DNA of 64,000 bases from Podochytrium sp. JEL0797 (Eukaryota; Chytridiomycota; Chytridiomycetes; Chytridiales; Chytriomycetaceae), in assembly GCA_027596195.1 (NCBI GenBank), contig JADGJG010000020.1, positions 23,359-87,358 on the forward strand, given 5' to 3'. The translations under genes and the position numbers were made by a program. Position 1 is the first letter of the stretch. Every line of letters begins with the position of its first letter. Shown in pieces: positions 12,801-23,327 of the stretch. Below the pieces are notes generated by a model, which saw only the letters and a program-made list of their open reading frames with translations, was not told the DNA's origin and did not search any database.

Positions 12801-14864
12801 CAAATGCATCCTCGGACTCACAGCCACAGCCACACTCCAAGCGCGCCACGCCGTTGTCCAAATGCTTGGTCTCGACGCGTCCGCGATCGTCGCGGAGAGT
12901 AGAATGCGGGATAACCTCAAACTCACAGTTTCGCGCGTGAGCGCATCGGAAGATCGCGAGGCGGCATTGGAGGCGTTGTTGAGGACGGAGTTGTTTCGAG
13001 GGATGGAGTCGATTATTGTATATACCATGTTTCAAGTACGTCACCCCCACTCTCACACGCACACAAAACACGCCCATCTTTTTTTTAAATATCCATTTTT
13101 TTGCAAAATCAGAACCAAGCCGACACCCTCGCCAAATACCTCCGCACCCGCTCCCTCCCCGCCGAATCCTACCACGCAGGCAAACCCCCCCTCGAACGCG
13201 CCCTCCTGCAACAAAAATTCTCTTCCAACCGGCTCCCCATTATCGTAGCAACCGTCGCATTCGGACTCGGAATCAACAAGCAAAACGTTCGGAGCGTCGT
13301 GCATTTTAACCTTCCCAAGAGTGTTGAGAATTACATGCAGGAGGTTGGAAGAAGTGGACGCGATGGCGGGGATGCGTTTTGTCATGTGTTTTTGGATGCG
13401 AGGGATTATGTGCGGCATCGCAGTTTTGCGTATAGTGAAGGGGTAGAGGAGTCGAGTGTTTGGCGGTTGATTCAGAAGGTTGTATCGGCGGCGGGGAAGG
13501 TGACGGGGAAGGGGGTGAAGGTGGAGGGGGGGTGGAAGGTTGGTGAGGTGGAAGGGGTTGCGACGGTGTTGATTCCCGTGGAAGAGACGGAGAGGGAGTT
13601 GGATATGAAGGAGAGTGTGGTGGCTACTTTGTTGGTGTACATGGAAGGGTTTGAAGATGGGGGAGCGGGAGTCAAAGTGTTGCCGGCCGTGTTTGGAGAA
13701 TATGCGGTTCATTTCTGCAAAAAGGATGGAATCGACGGGTTGAGGGAAAAGAGTGCAGTCGTGGAATCCATGTTGTCCACGGGGGAAAAGCGGAAGGGGA
13801 AGTGGATGGTGGATACTCTGGCTGTGTGTGTCGAGGCGGGGATCTCGCCGGGCCACCTTGCGCAGACTCTTGCCGACTTGAAACGCAACAAGGAGATTCA
13901 TTACGAAGGAACAACGCGGTCGATTCACATTCAAGTCACGAACCTTGTTTCTCTCGCCGAATCGGACCCATCGTACCTTGACCGCATGCGTACCCTCTTG
14001 ACGACCAAGATGCGTAATCTAGAAACCTCACGAGTAGCCAAGCTCGATGTGCTGTATGAGACGTTGTATGACGCTGCGGTGGATTCCGTGGAGGATGTGA
14101 TGTGGGAGGTGAAGGACGAGAGTGGGGTCGAGGAAGACGCGGATGTTTTGGAAGCGCGTCGGGTGGCTAAGGAGAAGATGGAGGTGTTGAAAAAGAAGGT
14201 GGAGCGGTATTTTGAGACGGAGGAAGGCAGTTTGGGTGCCGTGAGAGAGGACGGTAATGCGGCGTCGCGGCAGGAAAAGGAAGAGGAGGAGGATGATTAT
14301 GCACGGAAAAGTTTGCTGGGGGTCAAGAGTGGGTTCCGTGATCCGTCGTTGGCGAGTCGATCGGACAATTGGTTTGTTTTTTGATTGTTGTTGATTTGGC
14401 TGCAAAGTAATCTGATTGTGCTTGGCGGTTTCGACGCAAAACAGCAAAAAGGTGCTCAAGATTGACATCAACGACTTCATTGTTCAGAATCACGCCGTGT
14501 TCACTTCTGGTATGTTGCGAAAGCCGAAAATACCCGCGTTTCCCCCGTCATTTCTGATTTTTTTGTTCGACAATTCTGCCCTCCACACGCACACAGGTCG
14601 CGCGATTGCACGCGTGTTTCATGGAATCTCGAGTCCCAAATTCCCCGCCTATGAATGGTAAGCAGAACCCACTCCGAAACCGCCGCGCTGTTGTCCAACC
14701 TTCCAATACGCGGTTTTTTTTGTAGGTACAAGAACAGAGCGTGGAACTCGTACTCACACTTCAACTTTGGCGAGCTCGTCAAAATCGCGAGCAAGACGTT
14801 GTTGGAGTTTCGGATGCGGACGGGGAAGGCAGCTGGGATCGAGGAGGAGGAAGAGGATTATTGA
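9874..14864 (+). CDS. RECQL4-type RecQ helicase with Sld2-like N-terminus
   Basis: Eleven exons (9874-10430, 10490-11315, 11382-11637, 11707-12108, 12177-12439, 12503-12687, 12753-13035, 13113-14371, 14445-14509, 14597-14657, 14726-14864) splice to 1431 residues. Residues 1-60 match the Sld2/DRC1 helical domain ([20 protein letters not shown] then [10 protein letters not shown]), which in RECQL4 and Sld2 helps load the replicative helicase. A long Thr/Ser-rich linker follows. The helicase core has Walker A TGGGKS near 701, DEVH at 817-820, TATAT in motif III and VGRSGRDG in motif VI near 1002. The C-terminal [13 protein letters not shown] block is the RECQL4 C-terminal domain. It should unwind DNA 3' to 5' and act in replication initiation and repair. 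Yeast-type fungi usually split these parts between Sld2 and Hrq1. Confidence 0.9.
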
Positions 14865-15114
14865 AAAGGCCTGCTTTGTGACTTATTGGGTACCTACTAT
14901 TTATTAAACGATTACGACTAGGAGAGAAATGATGAGGGTGGCACGGGCGGCGCTGGCGGACGTTTCCGCCAAAGTTGGTAATGGCGATGGCTGAACTGGG
15001 TTATGATATCTCCTGATACGCGACATCGATCGCTTTTATCGCACTTGATTCACCCTTCACATGACTTTTTTATTGTTTGACCCAGAGAAGCTCACACCAC
15101 CACTTCTGACTCAG
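14865..15114. other. Convergent intergenic gap
   Basis: About 250 bases between the RECQL4-like stop and the syntaxin stop. It must hold both 3' ends; an A/T-rich patch with tattaaacg lies near 14900. Nothing else is recognisable. Confidence 0.5.
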
Positions 15115-16406
15115 TTACCTGCGACTCAAAACCTGCCAAGCAATGACGGCGGCCAAAATAAGCAAAATCACGAGCACGACCCAGAAAATGATCCATTTCG
15201 TCTTGCGGGCCTTGGCGGCACTCTTGTTGGCTTTTGTGAGTTGGTCTGAACCTTGTCCCACGTCCACGACCGTGTTGAGAACGTGGGTTTCGGATTCGTC
15301 GATCCAGGCTTGTTGTTCCTGTTTGGAAATTAGTGACCCACAAGTTCAAGTAATTAGTAAAACGCAAGAAAGATGGTGAAAGGGTCGCGTCACGGGGTGC
15401 TGCTATAGCGGTCCGCACAAAAACGCCAAAAAAACAAACTCACGTTGATCAGAAAGTTCATTTCAGCCATAATGTCCTGCAACTGCGTCATGCTCCTGAG
15501 CACCTTCTCGAGTTCCTTTTGGCGGTCCTGTACGGCTCCCAAGACGCGTTGCTTGTCCTGAATGCGCGACGAGAGCATGACTTCATTGAATACGTCCGTG
15601 TTTCCAGAATCGATTGCTACGAGGCCAGGAAATGAAAATCGATGCATTAATACCCCTTTGCAATTGATCGCGCGACACCCCAAACCTTGCGCAATCTCCT
15701 GCTCCGTTGCATTCGGTCTTGCAATTCGATACTGTCTCGCAATCTGATCGCGTTTGCTCATCCGAATCTCATTCTGGAGGTCCAAAAACTTGCGCGTCGT
15801 GGCCTGCAGCTTCTGCAACACAAACTCGTACTGTCCTTTGCGAATATTTTTGTCGCCCTTGCGGGACCGGTGCAGCATTTTGACGCCGTCGCGACAGAAT
15901 TGGACAATCAGAGAGGTTTCGGTGGTGAGAGAGTCAATATCGGATTTGAGTCCTGCCGGTTGAGGGGTTCGATCAGGAAAATTGTGGAGATTGCGCACGT
16001 GCGAGACACATACTCGCAGCGTTGTTTTGGTTGACCTCCTGCAAGACACGCATATTCTGTTGTCTGATCTGTCTCAGATTCGCCTCAATGATGCCGATGT
16101 AGTTGACGAGCACTTCTCGCTGCCTGTAGAATACGTCCATGTCTTTTGCCGGGCTCAACAGGATGGGATCGGGACTCGAGGGAGAGGTTTGCTGCATCTG
16201 CTGTTGAGGGGTGTGATGTTGGACATGGTGGTCGGACAGCTCAATGTCGTTGTTGGTGGGAGTTCTCTGTCAACGGAATGGTTTTCAGACTGTCGCGGAT
16301 GCATTCGGGGTTACCTTGACACCGGAGATTCGGTCGTTAGCCAGTCGGTCTCGTGACACTGTGGGAGAGGCAGTTTAGGTCCATCAGGGCGAATGGAAAA
16401 CTCACT
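15115..16406 (-). CDS. Syntaxin, plasma-membrane Qa-SNARE (Sso type), copy A
   Basis: Coding exons 16406 (one base), 16358-16315, 16266-16014, 15952-15686, 15616-15444 and 15318-15115 give 313 residues. The protein is a tail-anchored Qa-SNARE for vesicle fusion at the plasma membrane. An N-terminal Habc region (residues 70-180) includes VQFCRDGVKMLHRSRKGDKN. The SNARE motif runs from about 220 to 285 with the central-layer Gln in the EQQ block, followed by KARKTK and a C-terminal membrane helix ending in SRR. The start codon appears split: the A is the last base of exon 1 and TG opens exon 2, since no ATG precedes it in the leader. The paralog at 18.7-20.1 kb has the same arrangement. Confidence 0.9.
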
Positions 16407-16466
16407 CAATGGGTGATCACAATTTTGTAATGGAAATCCAACCAAAATAATCTCATCTAACCTGGA

Positions 16467-17695
16467 ATGAGTTGCTCTTGCAACGCTTCCGCCAAGGATG
16501 AAGTCCTCAAAGCGAAGCTCAAACTCGCCCTGGACGAGATCAACTTACTCCGCAGTCTGTTGAGCGTTCCGCCACTGCATGAGATCCAACTCCCGAGACC
16601 TGACCACAAGGCTGCTTCGTCTCCTATCCTACGATCCAGATCTCCTCTCCAAGCCATGCCCGCAGAGATCACCAACCGCATCGCCTTGACGCCCGGGGCT
16701 TTGTGAACTTTTGCGATGCTCTCCCAGCCCTCGAATATGCGGCTGATATGGTGCGCTCGGTTCACGAATCGCTTGGAATGGATGTGGATGAGCTGTGGCC
16801 AGACTTTGTCGCTCCTCTGGAGACACACGCAAGCGAGGTCTCTGCGTTCGATGGATTTGTCGAAGGGTCTACTCTTGGACTTGCCCACTTTTCCATGCCT
16901 ATCACTACATTCAGGTGCAGTTCGGTGGCGTTGTTTGTCTTCCCATCACTACCTCTCTTGACCGCTTGAAAGCCATTCATCCGCTGCTGACAAAGACCGT
17001 TGACCTCGTAGTCGTCAGAGCCATAAGAGAGATGAGGTATCGGAGGGGCCACATGGTCTTTTGGACTACCTGCAGGAACACAGGCTTTGAGTTCGCCATC
17101 TGCAACTGCCAGGAGGATTTTCGGTTTCCGCAATGGAAGAAATGTTGGATTACGACATGGTTCGACTCAGCTGCGAATTGTGCGGAAACTTTTTCACGTG
17201 CTGAGATGCTGCAAATCTTTGCGTGAGGTAATGTTTCGAGTGCCAAATTACGAGGCCAGACTGCACTTGAAAGATGCAATTTGATGGCTCTTGCATACTT
17301 TGCCAATGACCAATTTGCGGCACGTGCAGTTTGGGAGCGCACACATGGGAATGGATGATTTTTTTGAAAAGTTGATGCCGTTGTTTCAAATGAGAGATGA
17401 GATGTTGCAAATCTTTACGTGAAGTCACGTTTGGAGTGCTTATATATCGCAAGGTCGAAGAGTCTTTGCAAGACGAGATTCGACGGTTCTTGCATACTTT
17501 GCCAACGACCAATTTGAAGCTCGTTCAGTTTGAGCGCGCGCGCTCGGGACGGGGGAAGTTTGACGACAAGTTGTTGCTGTTGTTTGAAACGAGAGAGGAG
17601 GTGGAGGAGATTGGATGGGCTTTGAGATTTGAGGAGGTTGTCATTCCTGGGAAACCGGGGATGGCTGCGGGCGGAGTCGAGACGAAGGCCTGAAT
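16467..17695 (+). pseudogene. Frameshifted F-box-like gene with internal duplication
   Basis: Read across frames, this stretch parallels the intact F-box-like gene at 51.3-52.1 kb: an N-terminal helix, MPAEITNRIA (F-box start), FCDALPALEYA, DELWPDF, QFGGV, then HPLLTKTVDL and SLREV.F. The frame breaks near 16704 (just after the F-box start) and again near 16900, and stops follow. Two copies of a C-terminal block, CCKSLREV...LHTLPTTNL, sit at about 17200-17320 and 17397-17520, so part of the gene has been duplicated inside it. I see no splice sites that would repair the frames. It is most likely a dead copy, though the last 98-codon frame (17397-17693) remains open. Confidence 0.7.
17200..17525 (+). 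repeat. Direct internal duplication of about 190 bases
   Basis: Copy 1 near 17200-17325 and copy 2 near 17397-17520 share phrases such as gatgctgcaaatctttgcgt / gatgttgcaaatctttacgt and cttgcatactttgccaa. Copy 2 retains about 40 bases that copy 1 lacks. The unit encodes the C-terminal part of the F-box-like pseudogene. Confidence 0.72.
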
Positions 17696-17773
17696 TGTTT
17701 GGGAGCGAGTTGAGGCGCTGATGACTTCCTCTTGAGTCAATTAACCAGATCTGAATAATAAATATACCCTCAA

Positions 17774-18128
17774 ATGGAGACATTGCATTTCCGCATATAT
17801 TCCGTTCCTCCATCTCAGCTAATGAAGTCCTCGAAAAGAAGCTCCGAGTTGCGCATAAGGAAATCAACCACTATTAGATTACCAATAGTTTATGTTGCGT
17901 GGCTGCGCCACACTCTCCATCATCCAAGGAACCGGCCAACGACTCCGCCTTCGAAGACATCCCCATCGAAGACACATTGCTTCCCTTTGGACTTCGCCAG
18001 TTTCCTCACGCGTGTTTGAAAGAACTGTGGACGTTCTCGTGTCGAGCGTCGGAAAGAAGGTGTGCGAGGGTTCGCTCAACAAGCGTCTCTAATCTCTGCA
18101 ACGCTCTGGAATTCTGGTTCGATGCATG
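17774..18128 (+). pseudogene. Second, smaller relic of the F-box-like gene
   Basis: The segment around 17820-17878 encodes NEVLEKKLR.AHKEIN, resembling the N-terminus of the pseudogene at 16467 (DEVLKAKLK.ALDEIN). A later piece, LCNALEF near 18090, recalls its FCDALPALEY. Stops and frame changes separate these pieces and the LRR-like C-terminal block is missing. It appears to be a truncated duplicate. Confidence 0.45.
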
Positions 18129-18661
18129 AATGTTACCGTTTGGGTTTTTGAGACAAGGAGCTGGAATAGTGTAGGAATGTGGCGGCGCGGTTCGACTGCT
18201 CCGACTTTTGTTCTTTGTCTTCGCCTCTCTTGCGGGTCTGTCGCAGTCTTGTGAAGGAGGGAAGCGGCGGAGGTTGACGGCAGCAAAGTGTTTCGTGGTC
18301 AGCAGCGCGTTGAATCCAGCACAGACCCGTCAGACCCGTCAATAAAAAAAGGGTGAGATCCATGACAGCATTTGAAGAAGCACCTCGCGGGGGACGTCCG
18401 TCAAGCGAGTGCAGAACTCGTATCGCGGGTTCAAGATTTCAGGATGTTGCTTCCCCGCCGCCATCGAAAAGTGACAATATTGATTCCGATTCTCAGCTGC
18501 GTTGCGAGGCCAATTTCTGAAAGATCAGATTTAAATCCACACCCAACGTATTTCATGAAATAAACTAAAATCAGACTTTACTAAACGAAACGCAACATAA
18601 TTTAAAATGATCAAAAATCAGTACACCCCCTCTTCCTCCCCCCTCCTCCCCAACTCTCAGT
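18129..18661. other. Intergenic stretch, no supported gene
   Basis: Short frames occur on both strands, the longest 76 codons on the minus strand (18363-18133) with a hydrophobic start, but none resembles a known family or shows splice support. The last 100 bases are A/T-rich and probably hold the 3' end of syntaxin copy B. Confidence 0.4.
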
Positions 18662-20056
18662 CTATTTTGGTTTGTTGGCCTCCACCTGCCACGCAATAAT
18701 CGCCGCAATAACCAACAAAATCACGAGTACGACCCAGAAAATGATCCATTTCGTCTTGCGCGCCTTGGCGGCACTCTTGTTGGCTTGTGTGAGCTGATCG
18801 GACCCGAGCCCGACATCTACGACCGTGTTTTCAATGTGTGTTTCCGTGTCGTCAATCATGTCTTGTTGTTTCTGTGAAAATGGGAGCGGGAATTTACAAT
18901 CGGGGGTCACAATCGATTAAAATCGACACGGAAAGCAACAACAAAAGCCACTCACAGCAATCAACTCATTCATTTCAACCATCATTTCCTGCAATTGCGT
19001 CATGCTGCTGAGAACTTTTTCGAGCTCCTTTTGGCGGTCCTGCACGGCTCCCAAGACGCGTTGTTTGTCTTGGATACGCGACGAGAGCATGACTTCGTTG
19101 AAGACGTCAGTTCTTCCAGAGTCGATCGCTGTTGTTGATGATTTAGCGGGGATGCGGGATTCGCGCAGGGTTTCGAGAGTGAACGGAATTTCGAAAGTGT
19201 CGTGGAGATTGGAGATGGGTGATCTGGTAATTACGACCCAATATCTCTCGAACTGCCATGAATTGAAACAAATCCTCCCTCACACGACCATGAATGATCA
19301 CGAATCCCACCCAGCCACTACGCAAGGATTCCTCACCTTCCTGAATCTCATCCTCAGTCGCATTCGGCCTCGCAATTCGATACTGCCTCGCAATCTGGTC
19401 CCTCTTGCTCATTTTGATGTTGTTCTGCACGTCCAAAAAGTTTCTCGTTGCCGTTTGCAGCTTCTGCAGCACAAAGTTGTATTGGCCCTTTCGAATGTTT
19501 TTGTCGCCCTTGCGGGACCGATGCAGCATTTTGACTCCATCACGGCAGAATTGGACAATCAGAGAGGTTTCGGTGGTCAGAGAATCGAGGTCCGATTTGA
19601 GTTCTGCGAATGGTTTCAGTGCGTGGCGACCGGGTATCAGTCGCAATGGGACGTACTCTGCGTGTTGTTCTGGTTGACCTCCTGCAGCAGACGCACGTTG
19701 GCCTGTCTGATCAGACTCAGGTTGGACTCGATGCGGGCAATGTACTGGATCAACAGGTCTCTCTGGCGGTAGAACGTGTCCATGTCCTGGGCGGGTGACA
19801 GGAGCAGCGGATCCGGGCGTGAGATAGCCTTGAGGGGAGCCATGGGTGGGTACGAAGTCGAGGGCACGGGAGTGCTGTCCACGTGGTCATCGTACGTGGA
19901 GTTGCCACGGGGGTTCTAATTGGTGGAGTGAGTGGGGTGTTGACCAGGTGGGAGACTTGCCTTGAAGGCCTCGGTTCGGTCTCTGGCCACTAGAAGGACG
20001 GGTTAGAAGTCTGGATGGGGCAAATGCCTGGTGCGCCGTTAAAAGAGTTGCTCACT
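18662..20056 (-). CDS. Syntaxin, plasma-membrane Qa-SNARE (Sso type), copy B
   Basis: Coding exons 20056 (one base), 19989-19961, 19915-19657, 19603-19337, 19128-18956 and 18871-18662 give 312 residues. Two exons, 267 and 173 bases, have exactly the same length as in copy A, so the pair arose by duplication. Habc, SNARE motif (KQQ at the central layer) and the C-terminal helix ending EANKPK are all present. The intron after exon 2 starts with GCAAGT, a GC-AG intron, where copy A has GTAACC. The intron at 19336-19129 is enlarged to 208 bases. The start codon is split as in copy A. Two such Qa-SNAREs may serve different secretory steps, for example vegetative growth versus sporulation as with yeast Sso1/Sso2, but that is inference. 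Confidence 0.9.
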
Positions 20057-20240
20057 TTGTTTCGATTGGGAGATCTATTTTTGGACACGACGGGCGAAAG
20101 AAAGTTGGGCGGTGAAGGACGCGAAATACTCCAAGTAGTAATGTAACTCAATTGCGATCCATCTTTTTCTTTTCCACATATATGGGTAATTTAGAGGAAT
20201 TGTCTGAGATTTGTGTGACCCATCGCCCGCTCGCGGTCTC

Positions 20241-20323
20241 CGAAATCATCAAAACGAAGGGAGCAACAAGCTCCATCCTGAAAGTGTTAGCAGAAGTAGC
20301 AATATCAGTACAAGATTCCAAGC
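20241..20323 (+). promoter_or_regulatory. Conserved leader of the first GPCR gene
   Basis: From cgaaatca to the ATG, this leader matches the one before the second GPCR (21473-21554), sharing gggagcaacaagctccat exactly. The gagc..gctc core is a short inverted repeat that could form a hairpin in the mRNA or serve as a binding site. The similarity may be only leftover from gene duplication. Confidence 0.5.
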
Positions 20324-21166
20324 ATGGCCGTTTCCTCGGGCACCGAACGCGTGATTCGAATCACCATGGAAATCCTCTGCCCAATCGCGATCGCAACAAA
20401 CGCCGCCCTCATTATCACTGTGTCCCGACATAAAAGATTCCACAAGACTATCAACTACTTCCAGGCATGTCTTGCCGGCTCGGAAATTATGACCGCCTTC
20501 GCGTGGACAATTGGCCCAGGCATATCTGACCACCAAACCTTGTGCGTCCTGATCGGGGCGGTTAACGAGTTTTTCTTTAATAGCACGTCTTGCTGGAGCT
20601 TTCTGATCCCGCTGTACTCGTACGTTGTCATTCTTCATAGCGCGGTAACCGCCGACCAATGTTGGCCATATTTCCACGCGTACGGATGGGGAGTTCCCGC
20701 CCTCCTGACATCTCTTGTGTTCATTATTTCCACCATTTGGAATAACGGCCCCGTGATGGGTGACTCCGGTTATGCATGCTGGATATCGGCAGAATACCCT
20801 GGCCTTCGAGTCGCCCTTTCCTACGCCCCAACGTGGATTCAATTTCTTCTCATCATCACCATATACTTGCGCATCTACTTCAAAATTCACGAAACGGAAA
20901 AACAGTTGCCGTCCCAAATGACCGTGTTCCGTTCTTCAAATACGTTGAAACCAATCCCCAAAATGCATCGCAAGTTGTTGTGGAAGAGTGGCTGGATTTC
21001 GGCCACGTTCATTGTGAGTTGGATGCCGGCCACAGTATCGCGCGGGCTTGAGTTGGCCGGGAAAGTTCCTCCCGAGTGGTTGAATATTTTGGTTGGGGTT
21101 GGTTTTGCCACATCTGGGTTGTGGAATCCGATTATTTTCTTTTTTACGTGGTTTTATTGGAAATAA
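20324..21166 (+). CDS. GPCR, Dictyostelium cAMP-receptor-like, array copy 1
   Basis: A single-exon gene of 280 codons with seven hydrophobic helices. Helix 1 (MEILCPIAIATNAALIITV) is followed by RHKRFHKTINYFQACLAGSE; helix 3 carries SCWSFLIPLYSYV and the loop after helix 4 has GYACWIS, so the extracellular Cys pair expected in such receptors is available. Helix 7 has LWNPIIFF, and the protein ends almost directly after it with a very short tail. The pattern recalls the cAR/Git3-type receptors of amoebae and fungi rather than opsins. It presumably senses an external ligand at the plasma membrane and couples to a G protein; the ligand is unknown. It heads a tandem array of near-identical relatives. 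Confidence 0.74.
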   Translation: MAVSSGTERVIRITMEILCPIAIATNAALIITVSRHKRFHKTINYFQACLAGSEIMTAFAWTIGPGISDHQTLCVLIGAVNEFFFNSTSCWSFLIPLYSYVVILHSAVTADQCWPYFHAYGWGVPALLTSLVFIISTIWNNGPVMGDSGYACWISAEYPGLRVALSYAPTWIQFLLIITIYLRIYFKIHETEKQLPSQMTVFRSSNTLKPIPKMHRKLLWKSGWISATFIVSWMPATVSRGLELAGKVPPEWLNILVGVGFATSGLWNPIIFFFTWFYWK

Positions 21167-21472
21167 AAAGAAGTATTTGTTGGGGAATGAATCATGTCTT
21201 GAAGGCCTCCCCTCATCTGGCTGCTTGGGATTCTGGTCGATTCGCCAGCAAATAGATATTGATGGTTGCAGTCTCGATTTCGTTTCGCGATATATGTTTG
21301 GAGACGGGAAAGAAAGTTGGGTACGGGAGGTTGTATAAGCATCATGCAAATCCCATTCATATTCCTTTTATATTAAATACTGGCGTGATAGGCCTTTTCT
21401 GAGAAATTGTCTGGGATTTACTCTTCATTTATTATTGCCGTATACCAACCGAGCAACTCTTCTCTCTGGCGC

Positions 21473-21554
21473 CGAAATCACCAAACTAAGGGAGCAACAA
21501 GCTCCATATTTAAAGCGTTAACACAAGCAACAAGATCTGATCAAGACTATAAAC
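21473..21554 (+). promoter_or_regulatory. Conserved leader of the second GPCR gene
   Basis: Counterpart of 20241-20323, keeping the gggagcaacaagctccat element. The remaining 300 bases of the gap upstream (21167-21472) show no gene and little similarity to the first promoter. Confidence 0.5.
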
Positions 21555-22397
21555 ATGGCTGATTCACCGGGAACCCAACGCGTGATTCGCTGGACCATGG
21601 AAATCCTCTGCCCAATCGCGATCGCTGCAAACGCCGCCCTCATTGTCACCGTATCTCGACACAAAAGACTGCACAAGACTATCAACTACTTCCAGGCATG
21701 TCTTGCTGCCTCAGAAATTATGACCGCCCTCATGTGGACGATTGGTCCTGGCGTCTCTGGCCAGCAAACCTTGTGCACCGTGCTCGGAGTGGTTGAACAG
21801 TTTTTCATCAACGGCGCATCATGCTGGAGTTTCTTGATCCCGCTGTACTCTTACGTTGTGATCATATATAACTCAGAAGCCGCCGAAGAACGCTGGCTGT
21901 ATTTTCACGCGTATGGATGGGGGGCTCCTGTCCTCCTGACGGCTGTCGTCTTCATTCTTTCTGCTATTTGGAACAACATCCCTATTATAGATGAAGCCAC
22001 TTATACTTGCTGGATATCAGGCGAGGACCCTGGCCTACGCGTCGGTCTTTTCTACATACCCATGTGGACCCACTTTCTTCTCATCCTCTCCATGTATACG
22101 CACATCTACTTCATCATCCACGAATCGGAAGATCAGCTGCCATCACAAATGACGGTGGTGCGTTCATCCAATTCTTCGAAACAAAACGAGAAATTGCATC
22201 GCAAATTGTTGTGGAAGAGTATCTGGATTTCTGCCACGTTTTTCGTGAGTTGGCTTCCAGCCACCGTGTCGCGGGGGCTTGCATTGGTCGGGACTGCTCC
22301 TCCTGAGTGGTTGGACATTTTGGTTGGGGCGGGTTTCGCAACATCTGGGTTTTGGAATCCGATTATATTCTTTTTAATGTGGTTTTATTGGAAATAG
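21555..22397 (+). CDS. GPCR, Dictyostelium cAMP-receptor-like, array copy 2
   Basis: Exactly the same length as copy 1 (280 codons, no intron) and similar along its whole length. Differences concentrate in the loops, for example GVVEQFFINGASC for AVNEFFFNSTSC before helix 3 and AAEERWLYFHAYG for TADQCWPYFHAYG, while helices 1, 2 and 7 are nearly unchanged. That pattern suggests the two receptors share coupling but could differ in ligand binding. As in copy 1 there is no cytoplasmic tail for regulation. Downstream, only 83 bases separate it from the third copy. Confidence 0.74.
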   Translation: MADSPGTQRVIRWTMEILCPIAIAANAALIVTVSRHKRLHKTINYFQACLAASEIMTALMWTIGPGVSGQQTLCTVLGVVEQFFINGASCWSFLIPLYSYVVIIYNSEAAEERWLYFHAYGWGAPVLLTAVVFILSAIWNNIPIIDEATYTCWISGEDPGLRVGLFYIPMWTHFLLILSMYTHIYFIIHESEDQLPSQMTVVRSSNSSKQNEKLHRKLLWKSIWISATFFVSWLPATVSRGLALVGTAPPEWLDILVGAGFATSGFWNPIIFFLMWFYWK

Positions 22398-22480
22398 ATC
22401 GAGGAAAGGCCGAAAGGGGTATTTATTTTTGTCACTTCAAAGATTTGCAAAGGTCAAAATCCTTGATAAATTGGCGAATC

Positions 22481-23327
22481 ATGGGGCTCAGTGCAAATGC
22501 AATATCTGTAATCCATACCCTCATGTACATCCTCTGCCCGTTCTCTATCTTGTCCAACCTTGGTCTCATCGCGTGCGTCGCCTCCAAACAAAAATTCCAT
22601 AAACCTCTGAACTACTTTCAAGCGTGTCTCGCTGGCACGGAGGCTTATATCGGAATCACTTGGATTATCGGGAATAGTGTCGCCAATAACGAGACTATGC
22701 ACTGTAGTAGGAATAACGAACCACTTTGTTATGAACGCGACATCCTGTTGGAGTTTTCTTATTCCGCTTTACTGCTACCTCACCGTTATGGAGAGCTCAA
22801 CAACGGCAGACAGCTATTGGTATTTTTACCACGCTTATGCATGGGGATTTCCAGCTCTCCTCACTGGGCTCGCGTTCGTGTTTGAAGCTGACTGGCGTCG
22901 CGGCAATCTCATGGGCGACGCGATTTACGAATGCTGGATTTCCACTTTCTACCCCGAACTTCGGATCGGATTGTATTATGTCCCCTTATGGACGCACTTT
23001 ATCCTGATCCTCGCCATTTTCACCCGAATTTTGGTCAAAATCCGCTCCATTGAACATGAGCTTCCGATTCAATATGGGGTGTCAGAATCGAGCAGCAAGG
23101 AAAAGCACTCCTCACACACTCACATTCATAGAAAACTCGTGTGGAAGTCGAGTTTGCTTGCGCTGGGATTTATTGTGACCTGGACCCCGGCCACGACGTC
23201 GCGGGCGTTGGCAGTCGTTGGGAAGGTTCCTCCAGAGTGGTTGAGCGTTTTGGTCGGGGTGTGTTTTGCCACGACGGGGTTTTGGAATCCTGGGATATTT
23301 TTTTTGACCTGGTATTATTGGAAATAA
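22481..23327 (+). pseudogene. GPCR array copy 3, frameshifted
   Basis: Codons from the ATG at 22481 give helices 1-2 (YILCPFSILSNLGLI, NYFQACLAGTE), then the frame is lost near 22697-22705. From there the rest of the receptor, from LCTVVGITNHF through helix 7 (FWNPGIFFLTWYYWK), lies in another frame to the stop at 23327. Against copies 1 and 2 the break equals a loss of two bases (or gain of one) in the ETLCTV region. Those copies are intronless and no GT..AG pair could remove the shift, so the gene is broken unless the base call is wrong. Everything else looks intact, pointing to a recent lesion. Confidence 0.75.

Noticed and set aside
13053..13934. Long minus-strand open frame (293 codons)
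   Set aside because: It lies exactly opposite the RECQL4-like exon with conserved helicase motifs; the reverse reading is His/Pro-rich and has no domain.
22307..22885. A 192-codon plus-strand gene covering the end of GPCR copy 2 and the start of copy 3
   Set aside because: Its first third is an out-of-frame reading of copy 2 and its last third out-of-frame copy 3; only the middle is real receptor sequence.
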